From Candidatus Mcinerneyibacteriota bacterium (GTDB lineage Bacteria; AUK180; JAQVHJ01), in assembly GCA_030630935.1 (NCBI GenBank), contig DAOVMD010000201.1, forward strand, positions 1 to 6,170: a stretch of DNA of 6,170 nucleotides. Reading direction: 5' to 3'. Below the pieces are notes generated by a model. The model saw only the letters and a program-made list of their open reading frames with translations, ran no database searches and was not told the DNA's origin. Position numbers and translations under genes: made by a program. Positions 4,679 through 6,170 of the stretch are shown one piece after another. Position 1 is the first letter of the stretch, and each line of letters starts with the position of its first letter.

Positions 4679-4703
4679 CGCAGAGGACGCAGAGGACGCA
4701 GAG
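4679..4703 (+). repeat. Tandem CGCAGAGGA, 2.8 copies
   Basis: CGCAGAGGA twice plus CGCAGAG, followed by an A-rich tract. The word GGACGCAGAGAAAAA recurs inside the MITE-like element at 2956-2970. Confidence 0.9.
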
Positions 4704-4797
4704 AAAAAAATAAAAAACAAGAAGAGAAAATAAACTAAACAAAAAAGATTTAATGTATTCATTCAAAAACAAACGAATTGTTTGCCAAACGGTGTAG

Positions 4798-4817
4798 GGG
4801 CGACCGGCCGGGCGCCC
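4798..4817. repeat. GC-rich 20-bp quasi-palindrome
   Basis: GGGCGACCGGCCGGGCGCCC is its own reverse complement except for one mismatched pair (positions 6 and 15, A opposite G). It stands out as a GC island in A/T-rich DNA. It looks like a decayed copy of the widespread GGGGCGACCGGCCGGTCGCCCC-type repeat, named from memory. Confidence 0.75.
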
Positions 4818-4965
4818 TGACCCAATGAACTTAACCCTCCCGTATGAAAAAAAAGAAAAAAACAAAAAAAGAGAAAAAATATTTTTGGTGTATGAAAAGA
4901 AATTATTATGTATGAGACTACTCATCGAATAAAATGAATTTGGAACACACCACTTAAGCGCGCTT

Positions 4966-4990
4966 TTGTGCTCTTGTGACTTGTGCTCTT
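4966..4990 (+). repeat. Direct repeat TTGTGCTCTT, two copies
   Basis: TTGTGCTCTT at 4966-4975 and 4981-4990, 15 bp apart, just after the 10-bp palindrome AAGCGCGCTT (4956-4965). The tract continues into CTGCTCTCTGC. Confidence 0.8.
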
Positions 4991-5017
4991 CTGCTCTCTG
5001 CAGCGAAGCGAAACTTA

Positions 5018-5037
5018 TATCTATAAAACGATTGCTC
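5018..5037 (+). repeat. Dispersed 20-bp repeat, copy 2
   Basis: TATCTATAAAACGATTGCTC, one base different from 3356-3375. It is followed by an imperfect stem, CCCAGAtACC (5043-5052) with GGTTCTGGG (5067-5075). Confidence 0.85.
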
Positions 5038-5100
5038 CTGCGCCCAGATACCCTAACGAAGTGCGTGGTTCTGGGTCAGTTCTCTGATATCTGCTCTCTG

Positions 5101-6003
5101 TTAGATCCATGTTTCTTCAAGTTCATCTAAGGATAGTTCATTTTTTATATCCCCGATCATAATAATAAAGGCGGTTTTCTGAAAAATCGTCATGAACAAG
5201 GCAATAAATCCTCCGATAAAAATTAGAATAAAGAAGGCTATGATGATTCCGATGATTGGAATAATTATAATACAAGTTACCGGGATCATTATAATAAATC
5301 CTATAGCAATTGCCATAATTGAAAATGCTATTAAGAATATAGTCATTCGCCAAAAGTTACTATGGAAAATCTTGACTCCATTTACCATGGCCTCTGACCA
5401 GGTAGTATTTTCAAAAACAAGTATAGAATTTGCAGACTGTTTATAAAGGAATAAAAAAAAGCTGATTAACATTATAAAAAACATTGCCAGTAAAAAGGTT
5501 ATAATAATCTCAGGAGAAGGCATTTCAGGAACAGATCCGCCCGATCTTATTTTTAATTGGTAGAATTGATTTAATAGATTTAATGCAGTGCCAACGACAA
5601 CAAATGGAAGATTAACAAGTAAACTTCTCAAGAAGAATTTTTTTATATTTCCAATAACTAAGTCAAATAATTCCACCATCGTTTCATTTTTTAAAATATC
5701 TTTTATTGATCCCATTATTCCTGTTCCTGCAGCAGCTGCAAGGAATCCACCCACTAACCCGGTAATTGTAGAGATAATTATAGCGAAAAGAGAGAGTTGA
5801 AAGTTTTGCATTATTTCAGGAAGGTCTTCAATGGAAGATAAGTCATTTGTTATCAGAAAATAGATCAATGACGGTATTCCGAAGATAATCAAATTAATGA
5901 TTCCTATCACGAATATTATTCCTAAATTAATAAAGACCAAAGATAGATTTTTTTTTGTAAAATGAAATGCAATTTTAAAATATTTTGCAATATTATCAAC
6001 CAT
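5101..6003 (-). CDS. Multi-pass membrane protein of unknown function, 300 residues
   Basis: ATG at 6003 follows a perfect AAGGAG (6016-6011) with a 7-nt spacer and a promoter 30 bp upstream; TAA is at 5103-5101. About six membrane segments are visible, near residues 20-50, 70-98, 124-146, 166-187, 218-244 and 246-275, some extremely rich in Ile (IPVTCIIIIPIIGIIIAFFI). Small-residue motifs lie in segment two (GLVGGFLAAAAGTGIMG, 82-98). The hydrophilic loop 151-165 is short and the N and C termini are charged and probably cytoplasmic. There are no transporter or enzyme motifs I can name. The layout (F-x-K-N near the N terminus, then W-SEA-VNG-KIFHSNFWR before the last pair of helices at 202-219) resembles DUF4013/DUF975-like bacterial membrane proteins in shape only. 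It is singly transcribed and converges on the FAD enzyme. The plus-strand frames across it are shadows. Confidence 0.85.
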   Translation of the reverse strand: MVDNIAKYFKIAFHFTKKNLSLVFINLGIIFVIGIINLIIFGIPSLIYFLITNDLSSIEDLPEIMQNFQLSLFAIIISTITGLVGGFLAAAAGTGIMGSIKDILKNETMVELFDLVIGNIKKFFLRSLLVNLPFVVVGTALNLLNQFYQLKIRSGGSVPEMPSPEIIITFLLAMFFIMLISFFLFLYKQSANSILVFENTTWSEAMVNGVKIFHSNFWRMTIFLIAFSIMAIAIGFIIMIPVTCIIIIPIIGIIIAFFILIFIGGFIALFMTIFQKTAFIIMIGDIKNELSLDELEETWI

Positions 6004-6032
6004 ATTGTTTCTCCTTAATTTAAATACAGAAT

Positions 6033-6060
6033 ATTATAACATATTTTTCACTAAAAACAA
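6033..6060 (-). promoter_or_regulatory. Extended -10 promoter of the membrane protein gene
   Basis: On the minus strand TATAAT (6038-6033) is preceded by TG-T (6041-6039), a full extended -10. The best -35 is only TTGTTT (6060-6055) at 16 bp. Transcription would start near 6026, leaving a leader of about 22 nt with the AAGGAG ribosome site. Confidence 0.65.
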
Positions 6061-6089
6061 AGATAAAAAAACAAAAGAAAATAAAGAAA

Positions 6090-6165
6090 ATATATTTCTT
6101 TAGCAGTTTGACGACCGGAGGGAGGAAATCCCGTATAGCCCCGAAGTGAATTCGGGATAAATTCC
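6090..6165 (+). repeat. Composite repeat block ending in a CCCCG hairpin
   Basis: 6090-6116 matches 2999-3025 at 22 of 27 bases (ATAT-TTTCTT-AGCAG--GACGACC type). Some 22 bp later comes the hairpin CCCGAA/TTCGGG (6140-6156), followed by TAAATTCC, a degenerate member of the CCCCG/TAAACTCC family. In the other copy the hairpin is also about 21 bp downstream, but its tail points the other way. Confidence 0.7.
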
Positions 6166-6170
6166 ACTCA

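Larger units (their letters stand above)
4616..5100. other. Convergent intergenic region, repeats only
   Basis: This lies between the ends of the FAD enzyme (plus) and the membrane protein (minus). It contains CGCAGAGGA tandem repeats, purine-rich filler, a GC-rich quasi-palindrome, TTGTGCTCTT repeats and an imperfect hairpin at 5043-5075. The minus-strand frame 4925-4674 is a by-product of these repeats (its end reads LCVLCVLCG from CGCAGAGGA) and is not called. I find no textbook terminator for either gene. A weak stem at 4632-4652 (TTTAgAGC with GCTTAAA) lacks a T-run. Confidence 0.75.

Noticed and set aside
4674-4925. Minus-strand frame of 83 codons, Phe/Leu-rich
   Set aside because: It is antisense of A/G-rich filler and CGCAGAGGA repeats; the hydrophobic look is a composition effect.
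5192-5800. Plus-strand frames opposite the membrane protein
   Set aside because: They are shadows of an Ile-rich gene that has a perfect ribosome site and a promoter.

Overview
This is a gene-poor, strongly AT-rich bacterial window. About 58% of it is coding, in five genes that each look singly transcribed. Everything else is repeat-rich intergenic DNA. The bacterial assignment rests on E. coli-like sigma-70 boxes with 17-bp spacing, Shine-Dalgarno sites, a lipobox and a PAS/GAF-type sensor protein. The hypervariable intergenic repeats (CACGAA-type, CGCAGAGGA-type, TTCTCTG-type, GC-rich hairpins) resemble those of environmental, uncultured anaerobic lineages. The sequence does not fix the phylum, and no close relative is claimed.

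Layout. (a) 1-401, minus: the N-terminal 133 codons of a sensor protein that runs off the left edge, with a perfect TTGACA-17-TATAAT promoter at 425-453. (b) 478-1062, minus: an unrecognised 194-residue helical protein with its own promoter. (c) 1063-1671: a degenerate CACGAA repeat array (1144-1326) and copy 1 of a perfect 60-bp repeat (1426-1485). (d) 1672-2214, plus: a very AT-rich predicted lipoprotein with its own promoter. (e) 2215-3499: 1.3 kb without protein genes, holding a dense run of hairpins, a candidate minus-strand non-coding RNA with promoter and intrinsic terminator (about 2505-2796), a MITE-like inverted-repeat element (2932-3062), copy 2 of the 60-bp repeat (3173-3232) and an 18-bp perfect hairpin (3399-3437). 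(f) 3500-4615, plus: an FAD-dependent oxidoreductase of the L-2-hydroxyglutarate oxidase (LhgO/L2HGDH) family. (g) 4616-5100: a convergent intergenic region with more repeats. (h) 5101-6003, minus: a multi-pass membrane protein with a perfect Shine-Dalgarno and an extended -10 promoter. (i) 6004-6170: its promoter and another copy of the GC-rich hairpin family.

There is no operon and no obvious shared pathway. The most interesting material is non-coding: the candidate structured RNA, the 60-bp perfect direct repeats bracketing the AT-rich lipoprotein gene, and the CCCCG-hairpin/TAAACTCC repeat family, two copies of which form the ends of a 131-bp MITE-like element.
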